Shown here one piece after another: positions 24,223 through 35,779 of a stretch of DNA of 64,000 nucleotides (position 1 is its first letter; every line of letters starts with the position of its first letter). The stretch is from Rotaria socialis. Its lineage: Eukaryota; Rotifera; Eurotatoria; Philodinida; Philodinidae. The stretch spans positions 1 through 64,000 of the forward strand of contig CAJNYU010001727.1 of the NCBI GenBank assembly GCA_905331475.1. The letters are read 5' to 3'. Both the position numbers and the translations under genes were made by a program. Below the pieces are notes generated by a model. It saw only the letters and a list, made by a program, of their open reading frames with translations. It had not been told where the DNA came from and made no database searches.

Positions 24223-25030
24223 AATAGAATAGTATCCGTGTGTTTTTGTAATTTTTTTTCAACTGTTATATAATTAGATTAAAAGAAATATATCGATCAA
24301 TGAATAGATAGAAATAAGAACAATAAAGTTTTAGTCAAGAAAACAATGTTTTATCGAAATACACCGATTACTATAGTTTCATTTTCACGAAAAATGAATT
24401 AAACACATGTATGAAAAAAAAGCGTTCGTTCATATCATACATGGCAATATACGTTGCTTTTATTCGAACTGAAATTCTACAATAGTTTTTTTTAAGTATC
24501 TCGTATGATTGTTTAGATGAATGATTTATCAAAGGTTGTTTTGCTTCTTCAATGATAGATTCTTCATAAAAAAAAACACTCTTGATCTGCATAAGTGAAA
24601 TAACGTTCTTTTCTATTTTATTGTATTGATAACATTATTATTGATTGGATTAAAATACCCATGTGAAAAATGGCAGTAAATTACAAAGAAAAACATCTGT
24701 TATATTTATATTCGTTCTTTTTATCAATATTAATATTTGGACAGTTAAAACAAATCCACGAGTATCTATCAGCTAATAGCTATTTATTAGTCTCTGTTTC
24801 TCCTTTTTTATTTTTCCATGGCCATACATTTATATTCTCACAATATTGATACGACATATACACGAGGCAAATAGGTGTTGTTATTACAGTAAACTGCCGA
24901 TAATTTATTTATAGTTTCGTTTTTGTTTCAAAACAAATGAGTTGATTGATATTTTTAATTAAATATTTTTCATTTCATTTGAGACGTCAATTTCTAGATT
25001 TTTATTTGTTTCGCAATTGAAGATACGACT
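24223..25030. other. Intergenic AT-rich region
   Basis: Nothing recognisable apart from probable AATAAA sites after the MYCBP gene near 24321. An open frame on the minus strand (24371-24592) has no support. Confidence 0.35.
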
Positions 25031-25909
25031 ATGAGTATGCCTCGTATATCAGTAATGACCTTCAACATGTGGAAACTAGGAAATTATCCTGCTAATTGGC
25101 CACAACGTCAACAACCTATTTTTGAATGTTTAACCACGTTTACACCTGATATACTTTGTGTACAAGAATTGCATCCATTGTTTCATGATGTCATTATCAA
25201 AGCTTTGCCATCTCATGAATATGTTAAAGATGACTTTGGTGGTTGGCAATATGAAAGTAATATCTATTGGAATTCTAATGTATTTAACATGGTAGAATTC
25301 GGTTTCAGTGATATCGGTATGATGGAATCTTTGAGTCGCCTTTTTTGGGTACTTTTAGAAATAAAAACATCTGAAGAAACTAGGGAAGAAAATAAACAAT
25401 TGAATACAACTAGCACCCGAAAGATTCTTGTGGCAACCGCTCATTTCACATGGGAAGGCCATACAGAAGAACTTAAAACGAATGTTAATCTACGCAAACA
25501 ACAAGCACAGCGTACTACAACAATTTTACATGATTTACAATTGAAATTTAATGATCCTGATTTAGTTGTATTATTCATGGGAGATTTAAATGAAAGTTTT
25601 CATCCGCGACGCATTTTATACGAAGCTGGCTTTATGGATTGTTTTAGTACTTTAAGATTACCTTTACTTTCAACTTATCCGCAACGTCCTAGTTTACCGA
25701 GTGAAGATATTCTTAGTGACTCTACATTAGATTGGATAATGCACAACAATTATGCACGTCCGATTTTAGCCAATGTACTTAGAAATTTACTTTGTACAGG
25801 AGGATATTCAGTGTCTGATCATTGTCCAGTGATGTGTATCTATGAGATTGGATGTGGTCCATATACATTTAATGGAGTAACAAAGTTTAGTGACGCATAT
25901 ATCGTCTAA
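25031..25909 (+). CDS. Endonuclease/exonuclease/phosphatase (EEP, DNase I-like fold) enzyme
   Basis: Intronless, 292 residues. The metal-dependent phosphodiesterase core is complete: Asn12 in VMTFNMW, Glu46 in VQELHP, His138 in TAHFTW, Asp185/Asn187 in MGDLNES, Asp234 in LDWIMHN and Asp263-His264 in VSDHCPV. These correspond to the catalytic set of the EEP superfamily, which includes DNase I, AP endonucleases, CCR4-type deadenylases, sphingomyelinases and inositol phosphatases. No signal peptide, leucine-rich repeats or membrane segment is visible, so a cytosolic or nuclear role is likelier than secretion. The substrate cannot be told from the motifs. The lack of introns makes horizontal origin possible but does not prove it. 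Confidence 0.85.
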   Translation: MSMPRISVMTFNMWKLGNYPANWPQRQQPIFECLTTFTPDILCVQELHPLFHDVIIKALPSHEYVKDDFGGWQYESNIYWNSNVFNMVEFGFSDIGMMESLSRLFWVLLEIKTSEETREENKQLNTTSTRKILVATAHFTWEGHTEELKTNVNLRKQQAQRTTTILHDLQLKFNDPDLVVLFMGDLNESFHPRRILYEAGFMDCFSTLRLPLLSTYPQRPSLPSEDILSDSTLDWIMHNNYARPILANVLRNLLCTGGYSVSDHCPVMCIYEIGCGPYTFNGVTKFSDAYIV

Positions 25910-26408
25910 AAAGAACTTTATCTCAAATATCAAGTTTGAAAACAGGAAAATAAAATGAATGCATAAAAATGAAATACAATGTTTTTGAGAATGATAGTAT
26001 ATTCAATCAAACAAAATAAATCATTAGGATATAAGTTTGAAATTTGATAATATATTTCTTGTTGTCTATCTAATACAGAAGACTACTTTGACATTATCCT
26101 TGTCTTGGTTGAATAATAGAATATTTTCTTATATTCTGAATAGCCAAGTGAAAAAGAAAACTAAACAAATATTTGACAGGATAACCATGTTATCAAGAAA
26201 AACTAACTGATTTATAAACTGGTTCATCCTTACTTGTAACATTGTCAAATCGATCATCACAGTTTGTTTTTAATATTTTATTTGCCATGGTAACTATTAA
26301 TGATTATTTGATAAGTTTTCCTTTTTTTTATTTAGTTTTTCTTTCAAATACAATTTCATTTTATTCAATCGAAAACAAAGTACTAAAAACAAAATCAATA
26401 CTGTTTCA
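25910..26408. other. Intergenic AT-rich region between convergent genes
   Basis: This lies between the stop codons of convergent genes and presumably holds both 3' UTRs (AATAAA near 25949 on the plus strand). No other feature was seen. Confidence 0.4.
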
Positions 26409-27868
26409 TTATTGAATATCATAAATCGACATTGATTGTTTCATTCGAACTATTAAATATTGTTCATCTAACATGGATGCATTCAGTATAGAATCATCAA
26501 TAATAGTTTCTGATTTTTCTGTTTCACTATTAATGAGTAGAAGAGAGTGTTCGTGAATTCCATTGCCATAAATAACTAACCATAAATGATCATCAATAAA
26601 TGGTGTTAAATAAAGCATAAAGTCAATACTCCGACCTCCTTTTAATGAGGACGATGTTGTATTAATTGGAATGGTGGCAAATAAATGTGTTAAATCCATG
26701 GAATAAAGACCTACACGAAACTGATCATTCTTATTTTTAATGACAAGACCAAGTTGTGTATTGGATGAATTTACACGAATACATCGAATACCTAATATTA
26801 CATACGAATAACTGTAGGTTAGATTAAGATATTATCAAGTATGTATTACCGACATCATCTTGATTAATTAAATTGTTTTTTGACCAAGTTCTTTGTAGAT
26901 TCCATTCTGGTAGTGTACCATATTGTCGAATAGTATCTTGTGGATGATGACAACAAATAAAAACACTTTTATCGTTTTCTACATAAGCTAAAGCAATAAG
27001 ATGATGTGATTGACTTCCACGAACTTGTGGAATACGAGTACACGTATATAAATGTGTATTGAACGATGAAAGAGCCATACGACCCAAAACGAGAAAACTA
27101 TCCAGTATTGAACACCAAGTAATATCTGATACAAAACCATCTTCTATTGTAGGCCATGAAATACTTCCGCCCTGAATTCGTATAAAGTATTAAAACAAAA
27201 TAAAATGAAAATGAAAAAAAACTGCGAAAATTTTCTCACCAAAGTACCATTAACATTGTATAGAATGAGTTCATCCTTATCATAGAGAAGAATAATGTCT
27301 TGTTTCGAATCACACCCCATGGCACGACACGTTGATGAATAACGATACGATTGTACAGGTTCTTTTCGTGATAATGCATGACGAAGTATGGAAAATTCAG
27401 TAGGTCTATCAATGATATTAGTTGATCGACATATTTCAAGATTTGAAACGGAACCTGGAATATTTTTAACCTAAATCAAACGATTAAGAATTCATAAGAT
27501 TGAAAATAATCGTATCAAACTTGAATAAGTGTTGGTAGTTGTTTTTGTAATACTTCTATTTCCTGATTCAATGGATCAGTTTTTTGTTCTACGATTGTCA
27601 TCAATTGTCGTTGTTTGTAAACTTCTAAATCTTTAGTAAGAATATCAAACAATTGATCGATTTCATTAAATTTTTCATTATATGCCTCTCGAAGTAAAGT
27701 TAGCGATGAATCTAACCATAAGTCAAGTTGTTTTCGAGCATGTATTCGACATTCATTCGATGAAATGGACAATGATTGAATCATATCAGAAAGCCTTTTA
27801 AATTTCAATCAAAAAAAAGAACTAACTGCTAGAATTATACCAAGAAATACTTACTGATTCTCCATCAT
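26409..27868 (-). CDS. Unknown protein: coiled coil plus C-terminal repeat (beta-propeller-like) domain
   Basis: Five exons: 27868-27855, 27794-27521, 27470-27240, 27171-26850 and 26791-26409. They total 1224 bp, 407 residues, all with GT-AG introns of 49-69 bp. The N-terminal ~100 residues are helical and coiled-coil-like (ECRIHARKQLDLWLDSSL; LFDILTKDLEVYKQRQ), with the look of the coiled-coil part of TRIM-type proteins but no RING or B-box. The rest has repeating hydrophobic strands (DSKQDIILLYDKDELILYNV; DDHLWLVIYGNG; DEQYLIVRMKQSMSIYDI), suggesting a propeller fold. The start is placed at MMENQ, after an acceptor-like TTTTAG. Its upstream neighbour on the same strand is a paralogue (the WP..ED...D..W blocks align). 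Function unknown. Confidence 0.7.
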
Positions 27869-28114
27869 TAATGCACGAAGATTAATCAATAGATATCTAA
27901 AAACAAAGATAAGCATTTCAAAGCCTATTAGTTCATTAAATCCATACATATGTTTATATTTTTAACAAACAAACAGTCACTAGTTAGATTCTTCATATTC
28001 TTGATTCAACTAGTTTTTTTTTTTGAAGAAAAGAAAAACAGAAAATATCTTTCAATGATCATAACATTCTAGTAAGCAAAGAAGAAAAAGTAACATACGA
28101 AACAAACATCTATA

Positions 28115-29226
28115 TTAAGAACGATATTTCAAATATTGTACACGAAAAGCACTTGCATTAAATATCATAATATCTCGACTGTTCGGCAATAGATAAACAG
28201 ATTGTTCATCTTTTTCAATAGGTTTTTCAACAATGACGGGTTGTATCTTACTTTCGTTATTTTGATTTCTAAAATTTAAAAAGACTAGACGATTTTCATC
28301 ATCTTGTCTACTACCAATAAATACTAATGTATTTTCATTATTAAAACATCGTAAAGATGAAATAATCTTATAAGATAAGTCAAATTCATATACAATCATC
28401 ATTTTTATTGGATCTAATACAATAAATTTGTTTGAAACTTGTTTGTAATGTAAAACAAGACACGAATCGGAACAAGACAATCCTTCTACTTGATTACTAA
28501 CAATACAATCGGGTAATTGTTTTCTTTGTAGATGAACAAACTGAAGATTATAAACATCGATTAGTTTTGTTGATTGATCATGAGTATAAAGACGATAAGA
28601 ATTACAAACAATGGAAATCTTTAATGAAGAATAATCATTAGAAAAATCAAGTGATTTTTCGACTAAAATTGAATGATTTGAATCATATTTAAGCGTATAA
28701 AGTTTTCTTGATGTTGCAACAAGATAAATTTGTAATATTTCACACCTAATTGAACACAATGCATAAGAATGAAAAAGAATACTTTTATGATTAATTACCA
28801 AAGTAAATCTGTAATCTTGTCTTCCGTTTCAGGCCATCTTGACGATCGAATATGATAACCAGTCGGTGTAATGAAATGAATTATGTTTTCAATAGAATTA
28901 ATACATACTGTTGTTGATTGATTATCGGATGCAAGAAGATTTGTACCGTGTGGAACTTTAATTACATGAGCAAAATGAAATTTTGAAATATCAATTTGAT
29001 TTATAAAATTTGATGCTAATAAAATATTATCATCGGATGTTGATACATTTGTTGTTCGATATGAACATATCATTTCATTAATTGATGTTTGATATGATGA
29101 AGATGACGTACAAGGATATTCAGTTGGACGAATAACAATAGACATGAGTGGTATCGGAGAAGATTGATCGATAGATTCTTCAATATCAACATCATTTACT
29201 TTAGAATTATATTGCACTTGGGCCAT
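28115..29226 (-). CDS. Unknown protein, paralogue of the downstream gene
   Basis: Two exons, 29226-28799 and 28745-28115, with a 53-bp intron, encode 352 residues. The segment HIRSSRWPETEDKITDLLW aligns with GGSISWPTIEDGFVSDITW of the next gene, and later blocks such as CLVLHYKQVSNKFIVLDP repeat the beta-strand pattern, so the two are tandem duplicates. This copy lacks the N-terminal coiled coil and instead begins with an Ile/Ser-rich region (MAQVQYNSKVNDVDIEESID). Both genes point the same way, with about 250 bp between stop and start. A propeller-type interaction domain is my inference from strand periodicity; I do not know the family or role. Confidence 0.7.
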
Positions 29227-30423
29227 GTATTATTATTTGATAGTATCAATTGGTTCTTTCTTTTTGATTTAAATTGATTTGAACAGAGATATTGTAGTGA
29301 TCTATAAATATGGAGGCCAATAGATCTTTTCTCTCTAGTGTGTGTTTTCGCGGAACAATAAATGATTCGCTGATATAATCTACCTATCGAGTTTCTTAAC
29401 GAAAGTTCTCTTAGTGGTGAAAAAAGATAATATATCCACTCCAATGATCTGTGCAATCTAAAATATCGACTACTAATGCATCGATTCAATAGGAGTGTTA
29501 ACTTAATCCGATATTGATCAGAATTCAGACTCTGGAACAAAAACTTATTGTTAATTTTGAAGTAAAAATTAGTGTTAAAACAAGTATATAAAACATTTCT
29601 GATCATGAAATATTCATGCATAGAGTAAACTTCGATTGATACAAAGTTAACACCAAGGCAAACCAATCAATGGTATTTATTACATGTCAGAATTTCGTAT
29701 CTTTATTTTCATCTTTGATAGTTCATAGTTTTTTTCCCTCTCTGACGAAAGAGGAAAGTCATGTCTTTCTTTTAACATCGTAATATTGCATCATAAGCGA
29801 CGCTTAATGTAATAGTATATATAGGAAATAGACAGGATACAGGAAGCACTTGTGACTAATATGTAGTATTTGATGAGAACCATACTTCTTGATGAACTTG
29901 ACATTTTGATGTAATGAAAATTTATTTTGACGCTTTGTCTTTGCCGTTAGTTTGCTTTTTCTACATAACCATTCCTATTGTGCTCTTATTTCTTCTTATG
30001 TTCTGATGTCTTACAGAATTTATATAAATATAGCTATATAGTCACGTTCATTTGATAGATGACTATTCTTTATTTGTTTTTGTTCATCGAAATCATGCAT
30101 TTTTTACTTGTTGTGTCATAAAAAAATTAACTTGACATTCATTCCTATATTAAAGTTACAATACGAACAAAAGTACGTATTGGTTAGTGATATCAAGGAT
30201 ACGAAGTAACAATATTTGTTCTTCTTTTTTTAGGTTGTTTATTTTCTGAAGGATCTTCAAGAAGTTAAGTTTCCATTCATGAGAGTGTAACTCTTTTTGT
30301 TTTGTTTTCGAATATCAGTGTTACGATATCGATCTTAATTATGAAAGATGGAATTATAATAAAAAAAAAACTAAATAAAAGCGCTCCACAGGTCAATGAC
30401 AGAAACATAGTTTTTAATCAAGT
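29227..30423. other. Intergenic region
   Basis: Separates two minus-strand genes. A frame at 29196-29666 (minus) stays open but lacks an ATG start and shows no known domain. No RNA gene or repeat was recognised. Confidence 0.35.
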
Positions 30424-31485
30424 TCAATCTTTGATATTATTAGTTAAGGCATCGACTTGTTCTTCAACACTATCGAAAATATTTTGTCGATGTGGTTTCC
30501 ATCCTAATTTTCTAATTCGTTCAGCTTTTGAATTTGATTGACTACCCAATATATACCAACTATATTTGCCCCAGAGACTACTTTCTACTTCATCATCTGG
30601 AAAACTTGTAACCTCAGGTGACTTAACAATCCCTTTCTTGTATAAAACTTCACCAATTTTTTCTGAGAGTTGTTGCCAAGAATGTTTTCCATTCTCAGCA
30701 AAATAATAACCTTCTCGTCCTGTTGTTAGATATGGAGTGGGTTCTGCGTCGGCTTTGGCATCAGGACCATATGCAGCAAGCAATTGATTAAATAAAATAA
30801 TATAAGCATCACTTAAATCAGCAACGTGAACGTTGTTCCATGTTGCTTGACCTTGTCCAATCATTTCAGTTTTATGTCTTTTCAAGGCTGCTCGAATAAG
30901 ACATGGAAGTTGTACAGAAGTACGATTAAATAGACCGGCACCAATACCATAAATGAGAGGAGGAAGAACGATAACAGTTTTTAAAAGAGGATTTGCATCT
31001 GCTGAATTAATAATGAAGAGATCGATTTCACGATGAGGTTGTTCATCAGCAAGACCGTTGATTTGATCAGGATTAAGATCAGAATAGACAGTGTCAGAGC
31101 CAGCTTTTCCACGAACATCTTCTGTAAGAACACCTGTACCACTTGTATGAATATATATAGCTGATTTTCCTGTTTCTTTAGTTCGTTTGTTTAAACCAGA
31201 TATGATAGCTTTAGTTGATGGAAGATCGTCAGCTGAGTTCGAAGTATGAATAACTATATGGGATTCACTTGCAGCTTTTTCAATTATATCAAACGAATCA
31301 TTCGAACCAATTAAAGGTGTAATATTGTGTGATGTTAATTTCTTTATTCTTTCATCATCACCACGAATAAGAGCAGTAATATTAAAGTTTGAAGCATTTG
31401 GATGTTTAAGTAGTTCATTTAAAATACTTCCTCCGATATAACCAGTTGCACCAGTGAAAAAAATGTTGATTTTAATTGAAGACAT
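30424..31485 (-). CDS. NAD(P)-binding Rossmann-fold epimerase/dehydratase-like protein (extended SDR), foreign-looking
   Basis: Intronless, 353 residues. Residues about 8-20 carry the dinucleotide motif FFTGATGYIGGSIL. Further conserved stretches are IYIHTSGTGVL, YSDLN, PHREIDL, TVIVLPPLIYGIGAG, WNNVHVADLSDAYIILF, GREGYYFAENGKHSW and KAERIRKLGWKP. This layout, with GTGVL...D..YSD and W.NVHV.D....Y..LF, is that of NmrA/epimerase-like oxidoreductases abundant in ascomycete and basidiomycete fungi. From memory I judge it closer to those than to animal enzymes. With the absence of introns, this suggests horizontal acquisition, a known habit of bdelloids. No signal peptide; probably cytosolic. The substrate is unknown. 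Confidence 0.8.
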   Translation of the reverse strand: MSSIKINIFFTGATGYIGGSILNELLKHPNASNFNITALIRGDDERIKKLTSHNITPLIGSNDSFDIIEKAASESHIVIHTSNSADDLPSTKAIISGLNKRTKETGKSAIYIHTSGTGVLTEDVRGKAGSDTVYSDLNPDQINGLADEQPHREIDLFIINSADANPLLKTVIVLPPLIYGIGAGLFNRTSVQLPCLIRAALKRHKTEMIGQGQATWNNVHVADLSDAYIILFNQLLAAYGPDAKADAEPTPYLTTGREGYYFAENGKHSWQQLSEKIGEVLYKKGIVKSPEVTSFPDDEVESSLWGKYSWYILGSQSNSKAERIRKLGWKPHRQNIFDSVEEQVDALTNNIKD

Positions 31486-31982
31486 GAATTTAATATTTAG
31501 ACAAATACTCTAAAGCTGAATGATCAGTAAAGAAGCACACGCACACACTAGTATGTATATATATATATATATACCTTGATGAAAAAACAATGCAAAAAAA
31601 GAAGAGAAATAGAAAAAAATGCGCGTGAATACTGATGACACAGCAGTTTTTAGGATGGCAGTTAAAAAAATGTGCAAGTACATAAATGACGTACTATAAA
31701 CTGATATAATAATATACGTTTTTTCAACTGCTTTTTTATGTTGAGTTTATGATGTAATTAACCGTTGCACAACAATCGATATGTTTACATGGTAAAACAT
31801 TTAAAATCTGAATTTTTGAAGAAGCGATTGTTATCTTTTATTTTTGTTTTTACAGCATCTCTAAACAAGTTTTTTTAAGTACAATTTTTGCTTCTTTTCA
31901 AATGATAACATATATGTATATGCTAACTCCTATGCTTTATCTGTGGACTATTTGCGCACACGGGAAAAAATTTTAACGAGCG
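31486..31982. other. Intergenic region with AT microsatellite
   Basis: A (TA)n tract lies at about 31555-31573, just upstream of the epimerase-like gene. Nothing else was seen. Confidence 0.4.
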
Positions 31983-33005
31983 ATTCGGAGCTTCTTCAAA
32001 TGGTTACTCACATTAATTTTTTCAAAATATAAACACATTTTAGAATGCCTATGTACTACCAATACATATATATGATCTGTGGTCTGGTCTGGTGTAACGG
32101 ATTGGTGTCGTATCATACATTTGTTTCTTAGCTACACTACACTTACTACATACACACGCACTACGAATTAAGATTCTAATTTATTTCCAACTAAAAATCG
32201 CCAACTAAGAAATATGCAAAAGGATTTTGGGTTTAATGATAAAAACATAATATAGATGTCACTAATTTTGTATTATTCACTGAGAAGGCTTAGCATGGTA
32301 GCGATACATGTAATGAGTACTGTTTATGCAGGTAATCCTTGTGCTTTATCATCTTTAGATGAATCTCTATATTTGAGAAGTCTCCTAATCTAGTAGCTCA
32401 TGGTGGTGCTGTCGTTGGCTTTTTACCAGCCAACCTTCCTTCCTTTTTAATTTATACATAATTAAAAAAATATTCATAATCAATAACAGTATTTTTATTT
32501 CATTTGAAACCCGATCTAATTTTTTTCTATTTATCTCTTGTTTCACAACGTTATAATTTGACGCAAAGTTATAGAAACGAACTTGGTGTTCAATCTCAAA
32601 AAATTGTAGATTACAACATCTTTTCAGTGAACACATCTCTTGTTGGTGTTGGTAAACTGTTTTTTTTCGATGAGAGAATAATCAAAATTTAATTGTTTGA
32701 AAAGTTATAGTATAAAAATTAAATCGAAGATTATCCGTAGAGATTTATATTAAACTCGCGAAAAAATTCAACGATGTGAAAAAGAACGAAACTGTCACAC
32801 ACACATTGATATTCTTTCTGATAGTTTATCTTTCTTCAAGACACGTTGCGATTGGCGTAACCTCAACCATGATGACTCTTTTATACAAAGAAAAAAGGTA
32901 AACCCAATACGCAGAACGCGTGTGTATAATATAATGCAGAAGTGTGTTGCATTGCCTAAGTTTTAGAAACGAACGCTTATTCACTGTTCACCAGTCCACG
33001 GATCA
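31983..33005. repeat. ~1-kb direct repeat, copy 1 (uninterrupted)
   Basis: This block begins ATTCGGAGCTTCTTC and ends CCAGTCCACGGATCA and is nearly identical to 34335-36714. I counted only scattered single-base differences, such as GTCTGG/GCCTGG and ACAACA/ACAGCA. Copy 1 lacks about 57 bp present in copy 2 (after CCCAAT, near 32908) and lacks the 1.29-kb insertion found in copy 2. An 83-codon frame on the minus strand is shared by both copies, but I see no homology for it. Confidence 0.85.
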
Positions 33006-33342
33006 TTTAGTTGTTCAGTTCTTTTAAAAACCTTTTTTTTCTTTTTCGTTTTACATTGATCTTTTTCCAGCTCTATTACCCCTCTAGGACCGTCAGGATC
33101 ATAGGCCAAACAAAATCTAAAACTACTCCGACCTCGATATCTAATACGATCATGAAGTTATTTCGATTCTCGTGGAAGCCAGAAAATACATCGTAACTCT
33201 AGTTTGGTAAGAAATATCGGGTGGGCCAGATTAAATAAGTATTTTTAACATTTATTATTACTCAGCGGTTTTTCGACCGATCCACCTAATGTGTTTTCCA
33301 TTAAATTCACTATGTCATAGTCTACAAAACGAGATGTTTTTA
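33006..33342. other. Spacer between 1-kb repeat and transposase relic
   Basis: AT-rich. It may contain one end of the transposon, but I could not find matching inverted repeats. Confidence 0.3.
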
Positions 33343-34180
33343 TTAATCTAAATAGTCAAAATCATTTTCTTTTAAACGATACAATCGGTTAGTCCACTTG
33401 TTACAACTTTCAAACACTACTTGCAACCTAATCTTTTTCACAGCACGTTTTAGTTCACGAATCAAAGTTACTTTTGATTTTACATTGTTCCAGTTTATGT
33501 GGCCCACAAACTCATCCCATATGCAGTAATCTAGGGGATTTAAATCAGGACTATTTGGGGGCCAATGATCTTTATCGATGAACGTTGGAAAATGTTCTTG
33601 GCACCATTGCTGTGTTAGAATATTGGTATGGGGTGTTCCCATACTTTAAAGCCACAGGTAGAACATAATTACCAACGGGGAAAACACCTTTTGAGCAAAC
33701 ACCTAACCAAACCATAATCTTATCTGAAAACTTTCGCTTTTGCTTCCTACCACCTGCTTTATCTGCTTCCTGACGATTGACTGTCCATATACGATCGTTT
33801 TGTGAGTTGTACATCCCATAAATGTCGAACATCTTTTCGTCGGAAAACAATATTTTCATTGTTGTTTCCTTTTTGAAATATGTTCTGATCCAATTCTAAA
33901 ATCTTTTTCTTTTGGCCTTATGTTCATCTATAAGCAATGGTATGACTCGCATTTTATATGCATGATATTGTAGATCATCTCTTAGTATTCGGCGAACACT
34001 AGTTCGTGAAATACTAAGTTCATGGGCCAATATATTCGAGAAGAAACCTTTTTCTTGCGTTTTAAGCGATTTTTCACTTTTTCAATCATTTGTTTTGGTG
34101 TGCCGTAGAAAGGTTGAAAGGAAAAATGTCGAAAAAAATATAAAAAGAGAAAAACGTCGAACAATACATTTTACCACAAA
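33343..34180 (-). pseudogene. Tc1/mariner-superfamily transposase, frameshifted
   Basis: Three minus-strand frames carry successive parts of one transposase. The first (about 34164-33982) has a helix-turn-helix-like segment (GTPKQMIEKVKNRLKRKK). The second (33859 to about 33640) has ILFSDEKMFDI with the first catalytic Asp, then KIMVWLGVCSKG. The third (33642-33343) has TPHTNILTQQW, WPPNSPDLNPLDYCIW with the last catalytic acidic residue, and a basic tail. At least one frameshift near 33642 and breaks near 33880-34000 separate them. WPPNSPDLNP(L/I)(D/E) is diagnostic of the IS630/Tc1/mariner group. It sits between the two 1-kb direct repeats. The TIRs were not found. Confidence 0.8.
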
Positions 34181-34490
34181 AAAATGTCAAAATTCGAAAT
34201 AAACGAAATAGCGATGTCTACAGTAAATGATGATTCCAAACGCGAATAATTCATGTTTTCTTTTCCCATAATTCTACTAGTCTAGATTTTGCACCTCTTG
34301 TAACAGTGATGATTAATATACTTCATATAAATTTATTCGGAGCTTCTTCAAATGGTTACTCACATTAATTTTTTCAAAATATAAACACATTTTAGAATGC
34401 CTATGTACTACCAATACATATATATGATCTGTGGCCTGGTCTGGTGTAACGGATTGGTGTCGTATCATACATTTGTTTCTTAGCTACACT

Positions 34491-35779
34491 CAGTGTTTCC
34501 AATGGAAATCTAGAACAAAATGTACATGTACACTTCGATTATATATACAAAGTGTATTTGTACACTTTGCTTTTAGTGCCAGAGTGTACAAAGTGTACCA
34601 AAAGCAAATTTTTAAAATCCAAAAAGCCCAAACTAATGCTGTGTTTTTCTCACAAAAAATATAAAGTAATACTTGATAAATGAATAAATGATACATAGAC
34701 GTTCTATCTCATAATCTGACACGTTCCTTGGCAAAATTACAAGAAAAAGGTTTACAAAAACAAAAAGTTAAAATGTATTTTTTTCAAATAGTATATTCTA
34801 AAAATATGAATTATTTTCGTCTTCATGATGATGGAAAAGTGATGTAGAGAGTTTTGCGGATTTTAACGTGCGTCCCATAAAGAATGGCCTTCTCAGTATT
34901 CCCTCAACAGATTCTTTATTTTTTTCAGCTTTCTGGCTTCAGCTTTTGTCCTAACGATCCACCTTCCAATTCTACACTAGACTTGTATCAAAAGTTTTTC
35001 TGAAGAAGGTTGACCAGAAAAGTAAAACAATAATACTGAACAAGTAGAAAATAACTAACATTCAAACCTATTTTCAAAATAAACTTCAGAAGATTTTTTT
35101 ACAATACTAGAATAAAGAAAACCAAAGTCAAGAGGCTTTTGAGCACATTCAAGTCGGCTCTTTCTTGTCCTGCAGCGCAACGTTGGTTTGAATCATATCC
35201 TAGAATAATAAATCTGACTTTCTATAATAGGATTCAAAATGCCCGAAACTCACTATTTTTCACCGAAGGAACAGAAGTACGTTTAGATTAACTTTTGTCT
35301 CTGTATCTGATACAATAATCGCTGTTTGTCGAAATAAGGAAAATCTGAACCCAAAAGATGCTATTTTGACTCATTCACGCCTCTTTTTTTTAAATCTCCG
35401 AAACGGCAGTTTAAAACAGCTAAACTCTCACAAATCTAAAAGTTGATTCTTGTGTACGTGTTCAATATTATTGTTTTCTTTTTTTGTTCAACATTCTTCA
35501 GAAAAGCTTTTCATATACGTCTTATGTAGAATTAAATAGTAGATCTTTTGGAAACAAATTGGAGCCTAGAAAATAAAAAATGAAAACGTTATCGAGGAAA
35601 CATTGCGAAGGTCATTCTTTATGGGACACCCGTTAGAATCACAGGGTAAATTCTTTTAGTAAGATGTACACTGTACACTTTGTTTTTCTGAGCAAAGTGT
35701 AAATCAGAGTGTACATCAGAACTAGTAGATGTTCTGTACATTTTGCTTCTGCTGTGTACACCTGCTATTGGAAACACTG
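34491..35779. mobile_element. hAT-type MITE inserted in repeat copy 2
   Basis: The element starts CAGTGTTTCCAATG and ends CTATTGGAAACACTG, inverted repeats of hAT type. It is flanked by a perfect 8-bp target duplication GCTACACT (34483-34490 and 35780-35787). Subterminal regions are rich in direct and inverted copies of a GTACA...AAAGTGTACA motif on both sides. No transposase is encoded. The corresponding site in copy 1 (about 32131-32149) is empty, though it reads GCTACACTACACTTAC, five bases longer than a precise pre-insertion site would be. Confidence 0.85.
34866..35633. mobile_element. Mariner-type MITE nested inside the hAT MITE
   Basis: The left end ACGTGCGTCCCATAAAGAAT and the reverse complement of the right end, ACGGGTGTCCCATAAAGAAT, are near-perfect TIRs that continue for about 30 bp. 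A TA dinucleotide lies immediately outside each end (34864-34865, 35634-35635), the target duplication of Tc1/mariner elements. The ~768-bp interior holds no transposase frame. Removing it leaves a hAT MITE of about 520 bp. Confidence 0.75.

Noticed and set aside
29196-29666. 156-codon minus-strand frame upstream of the paralogue gene
   Set aside because: Starts at a non-ATG codon, overlaps the start of the downstream gene and has no recognisable domain.
32385-32636. 83-codon frame repeated at 36029-36280 as a gene family
   Set aside because: The identical frame is explained by the DNA duplication itself; it has no domain and a repetitive Lys/Ile-rich composition.
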